Of a stretch of 64,000 nt of DNA, positions 8,789 to 20,810 are shown one piece after another. Made by a program: the position numbers and the translations under genes. The notes beneath the pieces were generated by a model that was not told where the DNA came from, ran no database searches, and saw only the letters and a program-made list of their open reading frames with translations. The DNA comes from Sphingobacterium sp. LZ7M1 (lineage in GTDB: Bacteria > Bacteroidota > Bacteroidia > Sphingobacteriales > Sphingobacteriaceae): NCBI RefSeq assembly GCF_024296865.1, contig NZ_CP101134.1, positions 4,340,001 to 4,404,000 on the forward strand, given 5' to 3'. Positions within the stretch are counted from its first letter, which is position 1. The number at the start of each line of letters is the position of its first letter.

Positions 8789-9232
8789 TCTCGATGATAA
8801 ATATAGATTGATTGGAATAGCGAATAACCGGTTTGGTTCCCAATCCCGGAAAACAAGATCCCATTAATACGCTGGTTTAAGTAAGATTTTAATAAAGTTA
8901 ACTGGCACTAGAGCTTAAATAAGCTTTTTTCTATTTCACAATTCACATTTGGTTAAAATTATACTAGAATAAAAATGCGAATAATATTTCAAATGAACTA
9001 ATTCGATTTTAACTATCTGTTGCTTGATATTGTTTGGAAAAGGGTGGGATGGAAAGGATGGGTTGGGTTTGAACCAGGATTAAATGGATGAGAGGATGGG
9101 CCAAGATCATCGGGAAGAACCAGGATTAATGGGATGGGAGGATATTCCAGGAGCAGGATGGACAATATGGCGACGGAACGGATCCGCGTCCCTACCGGCA
9201 TACCTTATTACCAATTGCCCCTAAAAACAGAA
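8789..9232. other. Intergenic region with G-rich repeats downstream of the rRNA operon
   Basis: No convincing gene. The left half is AT-rich and upstream of the cytochrome protein. The right half (about 9040-9160) is strikingly G and purine rich on the plus strand: it holds two 27-base near-identical direct repeats and a run of four GGG tracts at 9042-9067. Short ORFs here have no domain or composition support. Confidence 0.6.
9071..9143 (+). repeat. Tandem-spaced 27-base direct repeat pair
   Basis: Copies at 9071-9097 and 9117-9143, both starting GAACCAGGATTAA and ending GAGGAT, differ at 3 of 27 positions and sit 46 bases apart. Similar short AGGATTAA-type sequences recur between genes in many Bacteroidota, from memory, so this may be a piece of an interspersed repeat family. 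Confidence 0.7.
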
Positions 9233-9258
9233 AGCCCGCTGTCTGCTGACAGCGGGCT
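9224..9258 (-). terminator. rRNA operon terminator
   Basis: A perfect 11-bp GC-rich stem (9233-9243 with 9248-9258) around a four-base loop. Read on the minus strand it is followed by TTCTGTTTTT, as expected after the 5S gene. Confidence 0.92.
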
Positions 9259-9269
9259 CCCGTATAAAA

Positions 9270-9381
<112 letters not shown>

Positions 9382-9479
9382 TACCTTTTTGTACATGCCC
9401 CTCATCTAGGGGACGGTACATTGACATGTTATTGGAAGAAAAGATCAGAAAAAGAGAGAGGACAACAGGTCTATCCGCA

Positions 9480-12365
<2,886 letters not shown>

Positions 12366-12464
12366 CGCTACCACCCCTTTTGCTAAGTGGTAGGTTGCTT
12401 TTGGTCCCATGCTTGCGCATGGAGCCTCTGTTGTCTTCTCTTGTTAATCTCTTTTCTTCCAATA

Positions 12465-12475
12465 TGTCAAAGAAC
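12465..12475 (-). promoter_or_regulatory. boxA-like antitermination site before 23S
   Basis: On the minus strand GTTCTTTGACA, close to the boxA consensus bound by NusB/NusE. It sits about 100 bases ahead of the 23S 5' end, the expected place for a spacer boxA. Confidence 0.6.
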
Positions 12476-12558
12476 TCTTTATCCGAGCAGTTAGTATTAA
12501 GTACTTAGTATCTAGACCGTGACGGCCGTACATTTCCTTTACACTGCGCTCAGAAACG

Positions 12559-12632
12559 TGGAGAATAACGGATTCGAACCGTTGACCCCCTGCGTGCAAG
12601 GCAGGTGCTCTAGCCAGCTGAGCTAATCCCCC
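12559..12632 (-). tRNA. tRNA-Ala (anticodon TGC)
   Basis: A standard 74-nt cloverleaf with acceptor stem GGGGGAT/ATTCTCC, anticodon loop CTTGCAC and T-arm GGTTCGAATCC. Discriminator A is followed by CGT, so the CCA tail is not encoded. It lies in the 16S-23S spacer after tRNA-Ile. Confidence 0.97.
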
Positions 12633-12638
12633 GTGTGA

Positions 12639-12715
12639 TGGTAGTCCCGAGCAGATTTGAACTGCTGACCCCTACATTATCAGTGTAGTGCTCTAACCAA
12701 CTGAGCTACGGGACT
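12639..12715 (-). tRNA. tRNA-Ile (anticodon GAT)
   Basis: A cloverleaf with acceptor AGTCCCG/CGGGACT, anticodon loop CTGATAA and T-arm GTTCAAATC. Unlike the adjacent tRNA-Ala, a 3' CCA is encoded (12639-12641 on the minus strand). It is the first tRNA after the 16S gene. Confidence 0.97.
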
Positions 12716-12900
12716 AGCTTATCTCTCTCATCTCTCGGTGTCACCGTTTGTCGGAAGCTTTTTGCAGATCGTCACTATCTAGGTTCTAGATACTAAATAC
12801 TCACTACTAAATACTCCCCACAGGGTGGGCACTTTCTTCTGAATGTCTTTTTTTCTGTATAGATCATGTATGTGGCGCAGCTCCCCCGGAGCGGGCTCTA

Positions 12901-14431
<1,531 letters not shown>

Positions 14432-14583
14432 AATGAAGTGTAAGACCAAGACTATTTATAAAATAGAATTGTTGTCTTGTTAAATGTTTTCCTCCCGCTC
14501 CGGGATACCTGAATAAATTGATTTCTTAAATCTTTTCTTGTTCAGCTACCGTACTCTCGTACGGGTCGCTGCGCTACATGATC

Positions 14584-14594
14584 ATTTAAAGAAC
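14584..14594 (-). promoter_or_regulatory. boxA-like antitermination site in the 16S leader
   Basis: Minus-strand GTTCTTTAAAT, resembling the boxA core and its partner in the 16S-23S spacer (GTTCTTT shared). It lies between the proximal promoter and the 16S 5' end. Confidence 0.5.
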
Positions 14595-14720
14595 TTATCG
14601 CGCCTGGGCATCTCGCTTCGGCTTTTTTATGTTGTTTCCCTTCCGCATCGGAAGGTCGCAATCTGTCATTTCTTTCGCTCCGGACATCGCGTCCCTCGCT
14701 GTTTCCCTTGGTTGGGACTG

Positions 14721-14751
14721 CAAAGGTAGGAACCTTTTTCGAAACCGCAAA
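14721..14751 (-). promoter_or_regulatory. rRNA operon promoter, proximal
   Basis: On the minus strand TTTG (14748-14751), a 19-base spacer and TACCTTTG (14721-14728), an exact fit to the Bacteroidota sigma-A consensus. About 290 bases upstream of 16S. Confidence 0.85.
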
Positions 14752-14881
14752 ATCTTTTTTAAAATAATTTTCGCGGCCCTTTTTTCGGTGGTCGGCATGG
14801 CCTGCAATCGTGCAGCTCTGCTTCCCTTTTCCTTCCCGTGTTTCTGTGGCCGTGGGGCCGTCCCTCCCTTGCGGAGTGGTG

Positions 14882-14913
14882 CAAAGATAGGGACAAAATA
14901 CGTTCACTTCCAA
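14882..14913 (-). promoter_or_regulatory. rRNA operon promoter, distal
   Basis: On the minus strand TTG (14911-14913), a 21-base spacer and TATCTTTG (14882-14889). It stands 161 bases upstream of the proximal promoter, giving the tandem arrangement usual for rRNA operons. Confidence 0.75.
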
Positions 14914-15287
14914 GGGGGAGGCCAAAGTATTTTTACCGCCGCCAGCTAACTCGCTGTAGCATTGCCAGATAATTTTTCGAAAAGACGGGGAAATACCGCC
15001 AAAAGGGGGCAACCGGGAGGCTTCCCGGGCCATTCCATGGTCTTGGCCCATCCTCCCATCCCCTTGATCCCGGTCCAACACCCTCCCCTTTCCACCTGAC
15101 CTCATTCGACCCACATTCCGAAAATTCGCAAAGCAAGCGACCAAATCCCCTGTGCGCCCTCGGGTACGCTCCGGCCGGTTTACCTGTTCTCTCCGGACCA
15201 TTCCCGAACATGCCCCGAACGAGTCCCGAAGGAAACCTCCAAAAAAACACCTCAAATCAATCCATGATATAGGTACGGAGTACAGGT

Positions 15288-15641
15288 TTATTTGGCCTTC
15301 CTCTTTTTCGAGACTTTGGCCAGGGGATTATAATCTAGGCAGGTATTCAGCCAGAACTCAAAATCTTCTTTGTTTTTATAGCCTTCTGGATCAACGTAAC
15401 AATAACCATCGAGCAGCTTACCGCGCATGACCATCGGCTGCACGCCACGTCTTTTGTTATACTCTTCTGTTTTTTGGGGGTCGAAACGGCACATCAATTG
15501 GTCATCACCCACATTGATGCACATTTTGCCATCGACTAAAAAAGCAATTCCACCGAACATTGCCTTCTCTTCAACTTCTAATGAGGTGTGTTCAGCAAGA
15601 TATGCCCGGACCGAGTCAGCTAATCTTTCATCGTATGCCAT
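15288..15641 (-). CDS. TfoX/Sxy N-terminal domain protein
   Basis: A 117-residue cytoplasmic protein made only of the TfoX N-terminal domain: an ADSVRAYLAEH helix, EEKAMFGGIAFLVDGKMCINVGDDQLMCRFDP (the MFGG..F...GKM signature) and a C-terminal helix of the LDYNPLAK type. In gammaproteobacteria the two-domain protein promotes competence gene expression. Stand-alone N-domains are widespread and their role is unknown, so a competence role is not implied here. The lysine-rich tail (KVSKKRKAK) is common in this group. Confidence 0.85.
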   Translation of the reverse strand: MAYDERLADSVRAYLAEHTSLEVEEKAMFGGIAFLVDGKMCINVGDDQLMCRFDPQKTEEYNKRRGVQPMVMRGKLLDGYCYVDPEGYKNKEDFEFWLNTCLDYNPLAKVSKKRKAK

Positions 15642-15692
15642 ATATATTATATAAGGGTAAAGCTGTCATGCAAAGAACCAATTCATCCTTCC

Positions 15693-16613
15693 TTAGCATT
15701 TCAGCAGGTATTTAGCATTACTTTTATTATCATTCATTGCCTCGAAAGCCTGAACGGCAGCTTGAAGGGAATATTCCTCAATACCCTTTACCTTGATAAT
15801 ACCTTTACTGACCTGTTCCAGTATCCTTTCAAGTTCCTTTGGATTAGGTCCTGAATTCAGCATGTGCGCATGGACCTGATATTCCTTAACCAAGGCGGCA
15901 TCTGGTTCCTGAACTAGGCTAACGATCGTTGCATTCTTCTTTAATAAGGGAATCAATTTCTCCTGATCTTTCCCGCCAACCATATCGAGGACCAGATCAA
16001 AGGCAGGTAGGTCATTAAGGTAACCTTCATCCTTATAATCCAGGTAATGATCAGCGCCCAGGTCGAGTACATCAAACTTATACCGGGAAGAGCCGACCGC
16101 ATAGACGGTTGCGTTTTTCTGTTTGGCAAACTGTACGGCGAAGGAGCCGACATTTCCAGAAGCACCTACGATCAGTACTTTTTGATCCGCAACTAATTTG
16201 CCGGCATCGAACAACCCATGCCAAGCGGCGAGAGCCGAAACGGGACAGGCAGCTGCCAAGGACATCGACATTCCAGTAGGCACAATACATATCTCGTCGG
16301 CCTTGACCACAAACTCCTCGGCAAATGCTCCGCCATATTTCTTAGGATTACCACAGACCAAGTCGCCCTTCTCCCATCCATTGAGGTCATCAGCCAGATC
16401 CACAACCTCTCCGGCGAACTCCGCGCCGGGGATAAAGGGAAATTTTAGCTGCGGCATGGGGATGGTTTTGTCAAGGACTTTGAGGTCGAAAGGAATTACC
16501 CCAGCAAAGCTTACTTTAATTTTCAGGGTGCCCGATTTTAATTCCGGAGCAGCTACATCGCTGTACTCCCCTTTGGATAAGCTTCCGAATTCATTATATA
16601 CTATAGCTTTCAT
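15693..16613 (-). CDS. NADP-dependent quinone oxidoreductase-like (MDR superfamily)
   Basis: A 306-residue zinc-free medium-chain dehydrogenase. The N-terminal GroES-like part contains GVIPFDLKVLDK and FIPGAEFAGEVVDLADD; the Rossmann half has VLIVGASGNVGSFAVQFAKQ followed by YAVGSSRYKFDVLDLGADHYLDY. No structural zinc cysteines are present, as in the quinone oxidoreductase branch. Likely role: cytoplasmic NAD(P)H-dependent reduction of quinones or enals; the substrate is not predictable. No operon partner; the gene is divergent from the BlaI-like regulator. Confidence 0.87.
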   Translation of the reverse strand: MKAIVYNEFGSLSKGEYSDVAAPELKSGTLKIKVSFAGVIPFDLKVLDKTIPMPQLKFPFIPGAEFAGEVVDLADDLNGWEKGDLVCGNPKKYGGAFAEEFVVKADEICIVPTGMSMSLAAACPVSALAAWHGLFDAGKLVADQKVLIVGASGNVGSFAVQFAKQKNATVYAVGSSRYKFDVLDLGADHYLDYKDEGYLNDLPAFDLVLDMVGGKDQEKLIPLLKKNATIVSLVQEPDAALVKEYQVHAHMLNSGPNPKELERILEQVSKGIIKVKGIEEYSLQAAVQAFEAMNDNKSNAKYLLKC

Positions 16614-16751
16614 ATCATTAAATAAGATAAAAGGATGGCGACTATTGTTTTCAATTTAACATTTTTGATTTAAAAAACCAGATGAAAACGAATTTTAAAG
16701 GCTAGCTATCAATTAATTATGATATTTAAATGTTAAATATTTCTTAAAATA

Positions 16752-16782
16752 TTTGGATTATACGAAACGCTTCGTACATTTG
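16752..16782 (+). promoter_or_regulatory. Promoter of the BlaI/M56 operon
   Basis: TTTG at 16752-16755, a 19-base spacer and TACATTTG at 16775-16782. The start should fall near 16788, about 30 bases before the ATG at 16819. An earlier in-frame ATG at 16753 lies inside the -33 element and cannot be used from this promoter. Confidence 0.88.
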
Positions 16783-16800
16783 AATACGAAAACATTCGTA
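16761..16800 (+). promoter_or_regulatory. Paired BlaI-type operators
   Basis: Two inverted repeats of identical design, TACGAA-N4-TTCGTA, at 16761-16776 and 16785-16800, with centres 24 bases apart. The first fills the spacer and touches the -7 element, the second covers the expected start site. This is the usual placement for autorepression by a BlaI/MecI dimer. Confidence 0.85.
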
Positions 16801-16818
16801 GATACTAACAATCATCGT

Positions 16819-17181
16819 ATGAAACCAACAGAAAGCGAAATGGAAATATTGCAAGTCCTTTGGAACAAGGGGCAAAGCAGTGTAAGGGACGTATTTGAAA
16901 CCTTGGACAAAAAAGATGTGGGCTATACAACAATCCTGAAATTGATGCAGATCATGCACGACAAAGGGATGGTGACTCGAGACACCAGTTCAAAGACCCA
17001 TCTATACAAAGCGAAATTGGTGAAGGAGGAAATCCAGGAAAAGATGTTGGACAGGATGATCGATTCGGTTTACAATGGATCGACTGCAAGACTTGTCATG
17101 CAGGCACTGGGAAATGAAAGGGCCAGCAAAGAAGAGCTTGACGAAATCAAAGCATTTTTAAAGAAACTTGAACAAAACTAG
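16819..17181 (+). CDS. BlaI/MecI/CopY family transcriptional repressor
   Basis: A 120-residue winged-helix regulator. It begins MKPTESEMEILQVLWNKGQSSVRDVFE, the BlaI N-terminal DNA-binding domain, with the recognition region GYTTILKLMQIMHDKG. The C-terminal helices after residue 75 form the dimerisation part that the partner protease system cleaves in BlaI and MecI. The start at 16819 is chosen because the promoter and operators occupy everything upstream. The next gene, an M56 protease, starts 2 bases after the stop, which is the standard blaI-blaR1 arrangement. Confidence 0.93.
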   Translation: MKPTESEMEILQVLWNKGQSSVRDVFETLDKKDVGYTTILKLMQIMHDKGMVTRDTSSKTHLYKAKLVKEEIQEKMLDRMIDSVYNGSTARLVMQALGNERASKEELDEIKAFLKKLEQN

Positions 17182-17183
17182 CC

Positions 17184-18965
17184 ATGGAAAATCTAACACT
17201 CAATATAGGCAATGCATTAGGCTGGAGCATTCTGCATTCTATATGGCAAGCAGCAATTTGGTATATTATATATAGTATATATACACTTTCAAAATCAAAC
17301 ATCAGTGCCAAAGCGAAACATAACGCAGCATTAGGCACTCAGGTATCTATATTTATCAGCTTTATTGCGACTTTTATCTACTTCTTCCAAAACAGCAGTC
17401 AATTCATCGACCTAAGGACCTTAAATCCGGAAGACCTGAAAAACATTTTGGCCAACATACAACAGGATGGCTTTAGATTAGAAAGTCTATTACCTTATGT
17501 CGTGGCTGGATACATTTTTGGATTCATTGTTCAATTAATTTTGCTGACCAATAGCTTGATCCAATTGAAGAGGTTAAAATATAAAGGTCTGGACTCCATT
17601 CCGGAATCATGGACTAACCTATATTACCAAGCAAAAAAGAAACTTGATATCAGACAGTCCGTTGGAATCTATCTTTCCAATAAGATCAGCGTACCGATAA
17701 CCTTGGGTCATCTGAGACCGTTTATCCTTTTCCCCATTGCTTATGCCAATAAAATGGAGCTGGCACAGGTGGAAGCTATCCTATTGCACGAACTGGCCCA
17801 TGTAAAACGACAGGATTATCTGTTCAACCTATTGAAGGTCGGTATTGAAACGGTCATGTTCTTCAATCCATTTATCTGGGCCCTATCCAAAGTACTGGAA
17901 AGAGAAAGGGAACATGCATGTGATGACATGGTCGTAGAACATGTATCCACCCCTATTTCCTATGCCCAGGCATTGGTTGAGTTGGAAGAGTTGCGCATGA
18001 GCATGAATCCAAGTTTAACCTTGGCAGCTACCGGGAACAAAAATCATTTATTGATCCGAATTAAAAGAATCACCAAAATGGAAACTAATTATAAAAACGT
18101 AAGGCCGCAATTATTGGCTGTATTGCTTAGCGGTTTAGCTATACTAACCTTAGCGTTGGTTATCCCAACGAATGAGGCAAAGGCAGAGGAAATAAAGGAT
18201 GATTGGAGTTGGACCGATCAATCGACTGATGTGATCATCGATACGGTAAAACCGCTAAGCCCGCAACCGGCACAGAAACCAGTTGTACCAGCCAAGGTAA
18301 AATCGGAGTTGGTCTATCAAGGGAACGTGATCCGGGACACCAATGAACTGCCTTTAGATGTCCGCAATACCATCAGGTCTGTACAGGAACAGGGCAAAAA
18401 GATCCAAGAATATTACAGTTCACCGGAATGGAAAGCCCAGGTAAAAAATATTGAAGAGCAAAGTAAAAAGGTAAGTGCCTATTTTGAAAGCCCAGAGTGG
18501 AAACAGCAGATGGCTAAAATTGAAAAGGAATCTGCCAAGGTAAAGGAACATTTCAATTCCCCAGAATGGAAGAGACAGATGGCCAATATCGAAAAGGAAT
18601 CCAGCAAAGTGAATGAATATTTCAATTCTCCGGAGTGGAAAAAACAGATGGAAAGCATTCAAAAAGAGTCTGCCAATGTTTCGAAATACTTTGAAAGTGA
18701 GGATTGGAAGAGACAGATGGCCAACATAGAAAAGGAATCTGCCAAGTTGAAAGACCATTTCAATTCAGCTGAATGGAAAGGACAGATTCAAAAATTACAG
18801 GAGGACGGCAAAAAGATCCAAGAGTATTTCAACAGCCATGAATGGAAAGAAAAAACCAAACAGTGGAAAGAGCTGCAGGATTCAGAAGAATTCAAAGAGA
18901 TCAACAAAAAATACCAGAAAGAACTCGAGGAGTTGAAAGCTAAAAAAGGACTTTCCAAAATTTAA
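17184..18965 (+). CDS. BlaR1/MecR1-type M56 metallopeptidase with seven-unit C-terminal repeat
   Basis: A 593-residue integral membrane protease. Residues 1-300 hold three N-terminal hydrophobic helices and the M56 zinc site: HELAH at 202-206 and the EREHACDD segment at 241-248. A fourth helix spans about 305-325. In BlaR1 the part after this helix binds beta-lactam outside the cell. Here there is no SxxK/penicillin-binding domain; instead residues 413-573 are seven consecutive 23-residue units of the type SPEWKxQMxxIEKESAKVxx(Y/H)F, probably a long charged helix. Co-transcribed with the repressor. Signal, partner and target genes are unknown; relation to beta-lactams is only by family. Confidence 0.9.
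   Translation: MENLTLNIGNALGWSILHSIWQAAIWYIIYSIYTLSKSNISAKAKHNAALGTQVSIFISFIATFIYFFQNSSQFIDLRTLNPEDLKNILANIQQDGFRLESLLPYVVAGYIFGFIVQLILLTNSLIQLKRLKYKGLDSIPESWTNLYYQAKKKLDIRQSVGIYLSNKISVPITLGHLRPFILFPIAYANKMELAQVEAILLHELAHVKRQDYLFNLLKVGIETVMFFNPFIWALSKVLEREREHACDDMVVEHVSTPISYAQALVELEELRMSMNPSLTLAATGNKNHLLIRIKRITKMETNYKNVRPQLLAVLLSGLAILTLALVIPTNEAKAEEIKDDWSWTDQSTDVIIDTVKPLSPQPAQKPVVPAKVKSELVYQGNVIRDTNELPLDVRNTIRSVQEQGKKIQEYYSSPEWKAQVKNIEEQSKKVSAYFESPEWKQQMAKIEKESAKVKEHFNSPEWKRQMANIEKESSKVNEYFNSPEWKKQMESIQKESANVSKYFESEDWKRQMANIEKESAKLKDHFNSAEWKGQIQKLQEDGKKIQEYFNSHEWKEKTKQWKELQDSEEFKEINKKYQKELEELKAKKGLSKI
18420..18902 (+). repeat. 69-bp coding repeat, seven units
   Basis: Inside the M56 gene, units start at codons 413, 436, 459, 482, 505, 528 and 551. 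Each begins Ser-(Pro/Glu/Ala/His)-(Glu/Asp)-Trp-Lys. The first four keep SPEW exactly; the last is the most diverged. Confidence 0.93.
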
Positions 18966-18998
18966 TATAGAAATCATTGTTTCGTTGTTTAGTTTAAT

Positions 18999-19022
18999 AG
19001 GCCTCGCTCGAGGCCTTTTTTT
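18999..19022 (+). terminator. Rho-independent terminator after the BlaI/M56 operon
   Basis: Stem AGGCCTC/GAGGCCT with loop GCTC, followed by a run of seven T. Confidence 0.9.
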
Positions 19023-19082
19023 ATTTAATTTAGAGAATTTCATATTTTATGTATTATTGCAGACGGATGTAAACGGAATGGA

Positions 19083-19691
19083 ATGGAATTGATTTATTAC
19101 ATTGATTTATTGGGGACCATGGTATTTGCCATTTCAGGTGCAATGGCCGCAAACCGATATGGGATCGATATTTTTGGTGCCACCTTTATGGGCTTTGTTA
19201 CAGCAATTGGGGGCGGTTCGTTGCGCGATGTCTTCCTGAATATCCGGCCAGTCTGGGTAGAAGATGGAAATTATCTCATTGCCATCTTTGTAGGGGTCTT
19301 TATTTCCATTCTGTTCAACAAACATCTGGACAGTTTTGCCCGCACTTTGTTCCTATTTGACGCTTTAGGGATCGGTTTCTTTACGGTGGTAGGGGTTGAA
19401 AAATCTTTGGCCTATGAGAGCAGTGCGATGGCAGCGGTGATGCTGGGGATGTTTTCAGCCTGTATGGGCGGAGTGATCCGTGACGTGCTGATGAATGTCA
19501 CCCCGCTGATATTGAGGAAGGAGATATATGCTTCGGCCTGCTTGGCGGGCGCCATAACCTATGTGCTGCTCACCTTTGTCCCGCTACACCAAAATTTGAA
19601 CGCCTTTATCAGCGCAACGGTCGTGTTCGGCATCCGTTTCCTTTCGGTTCGTTACAATCTATCCTTACCAACGGTTCGGCCCATAAATTAA
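19083..19691 (+). CDS. TRIC-type cation channel family protein (YicG/UPF0126)
   Basis: A 202-residue integral membrane protein with about seven helices. It is an internal duplication: each half carries a glycine-rich turn followed by RD, GGGSLRDVFLNIRPVW near residue 46 and GGVIRDVLMNVTPLIL near residue 135. This is the hallmark of prokaryotic TRIC homologues (formerly UPF0126), which form trimeric monovalent cation channels. The physiological role in bacteria is unclear. Monocistronic. Confidence 0.92.
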   Translation: MELIYYIDLLGTMVFAISGAMAANRYGIDIFGATFMGFVTAIGGGSLRDVFLNIRPVWVEDGNYLIAIFVGVFISILFNKHLDSFARTLFLFDALGIGFFTVVGVEKSLAYESSAMAAVMLGMFSACMGGVIRDVLMNVTPLILRKEIYASACLAGAITYVLLTFVPLHQNLNAFISATVVFGIRFLSVRYNLSLPTVRPIN

Positions 19692-19778
19692 TTTGTTAAG
19701 AAAAGCTATATTTTTAGTCCATTTATATTAAATCATTATTTATTCCGTTTAATTCAAATACCGAATAAATAATCATTC

Positions 19779-20768
19779 ATGAACATAAAGAAACCATTGC
19801 TAGTTATCTTTTTGGGTTTAGGTCTATTGACTTCTTGCACAAAAGACGAAGGCTTTACGCCGGAACCTGATCAAGATTTTAGACAGGAGATGCGAAATTT
19901 TGTGATGGGGCTGAGTAAATATGCGAAACAATCGAGGCCTGAATTTTTGATCATACCGCAGAATGGAATTGAATTGGTCTCCCAAAGCGGAGAGCCTACT
20001 GGACCTGCGGCCAATGATTACCTTGCGGCGATTGACGGCAATGGACAAGAAGATCTATTCTTTGGTTATGACCAAGATGACCGGGCAACTGATCCGGCGG
20101 AAACCAATAGGCTGATCAAATATTTAAATATCTCAAAACAAGCTGGCAACAGCATTTTGGTCAGCGATTATTGCTCTACAGCTAAAAACATCAGCAATTC
20201 CTATTCTTGGAACCGGGAAAATGGCTTTATTTCCTTTGCGGCAACAGAACGGGAATTAAATATTATCCCAAAAATCGCTGTACAGGAGGAGAACAAACTG
20301 AACATCAAAAATCTTTCAGAAGCCAAAAACTTCCTCTATCTCATCAATCCGAATGGTTTTACTTCCAAGCAAGCGTTTATTCAGGCCGTAACGGCAACCA
20401 ACTATGATGTACTGATCATGGATCTGTACTTTACGGATGGACAGAAATTCAATAATCAGGAAATTGCAGAGCTCAGGGAAAAGGCAAACGGCGGGAGTCG
20501 CTTATTGATCTCCTATATGTCCATTGGGGAAGCAGAAGATTACCGACCTTATTGGAATGCCTCTTGGCAAAAGAACCGGCCAAGTTGGATCGTTGCAGAA
20601 AACCCGGACTGGAAGGGGAATTTTAAGGTGAAATATTGGGATAAGGAATGGCAGTCCATCATCTATGGAAATGATAAGAGCTATCTGAGAAATATATTGG
20701 ATGCTGGATTTGATGGGGCATACCTGGATATCATCGATGCCTTTCACTATTTTGAGGACCTGCAATAA
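19779..20768 (+). CDS. Lipoprotein with GH114-like (TM1410) glycosidase fold
   Basis: A 329-residue lipoprotein: signal peptide and lipobox LLTSC (Cys near residue 20), then a TIM-barrel domain resembling the TM1410/endo-alpha-1,4-polygalactosaminidase group. Typical segments are KNFLYLINP, DVLIMDLYFTDG, SRLLISYMSIGEAEDYRPYW and DAGFDGAYLDIIDAF, with acidic residues on successive strand ends. GH114 enzymes act on galactosamine-containing exopolysaccharide; specificity here is inferred only from the fold. It sits alone between two terminators. Confidence 0.75.
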   Translation: MNIKKPLLVIFLGLGLLTSCTKDEGFTPEPDQDFRQEMRNFVMGLSKYAKQSRPEFLIIPQNGIELVSQSGEPTGPAANDYLAAIDGNGQEDLFFGYDQDDRATDPAETNRLIKYLNISKQAGNSILVSDYCSTAKNISNSYSWNRENGFISFAATERELNIIPKIAVQEENKLNIKNLSEAKNFLYLINPNGFTSKQAFIQAVTATNYDVLIMDLYFTDGQKFNNQEIAELREKANGGSRLLISYMSIGEAEDYRPYWNASWQKNRPSWIVAENPDWKGNFKVKYWDKEWQSIIYGNDKSYLRNILDAGFDGAYLDIIDAFHYFEDLQ

Positions 20769-20774
20769 CCTATT

Positions 20775-20810
20775 AAAAGAAAAGCCAGATCTGGATCTGG
20801 CTTTTCTTTT
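20775..20810. terminator. Bidirectional terminator
   Basis: Stem AGCCAGAT/ATCTGGCT with a four-base loop, flanked by AAAAGAAA and TTTCTTTT. It separates the GH114-like gene from the convergent def. Confidence 0.9.

Larger units (their letters stand above)
12500..12801. repeat. Inverted repeat flanking the two spacer tRNAs
   Basis: AGTACTTAGTATCTAGA at 12500-12516 and the reverse complement of 12785-12801 match at 16 of 17 positions. In the transcript the arms would pair and place tRNA-Ile and tRNA-Ala in the loop, a possible processing stem. Confidence 0.7.
14432..15287 (-). other. 16S leader and rRNA operon promoter region
   Basis: About 850 bases of unusually GC-rich DNA between the 16S 5' end and the TfoX-like gene. 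It contains two promoters, a boxA-like site and, above 14940, C/G-rich low-complexity sequence with no recognisable protein. Long ORFs across it on both strands are by-products of high GC. Confidence 0.7.

Noticed and set aside
9013..9201. Short ORFs over the G-rich repeats
   Set aside because: Low-complexity proline/serine-rich products caused by the repeats.
14542..15255. A 237-residue minus-strand ORF and overlapping ORFs in the 16S leader
   Set aside because: The region contains both rRNA promoters and high GC, which removes stop codons by chance. Translations are Arg/Gly-rich without any domain.
16753..16818. N-terminal extension of the BlaI-like repressor
   Set aside because: The extra 22 codons lie on the promoter and operators; the family begins at the MKPTESEME start.
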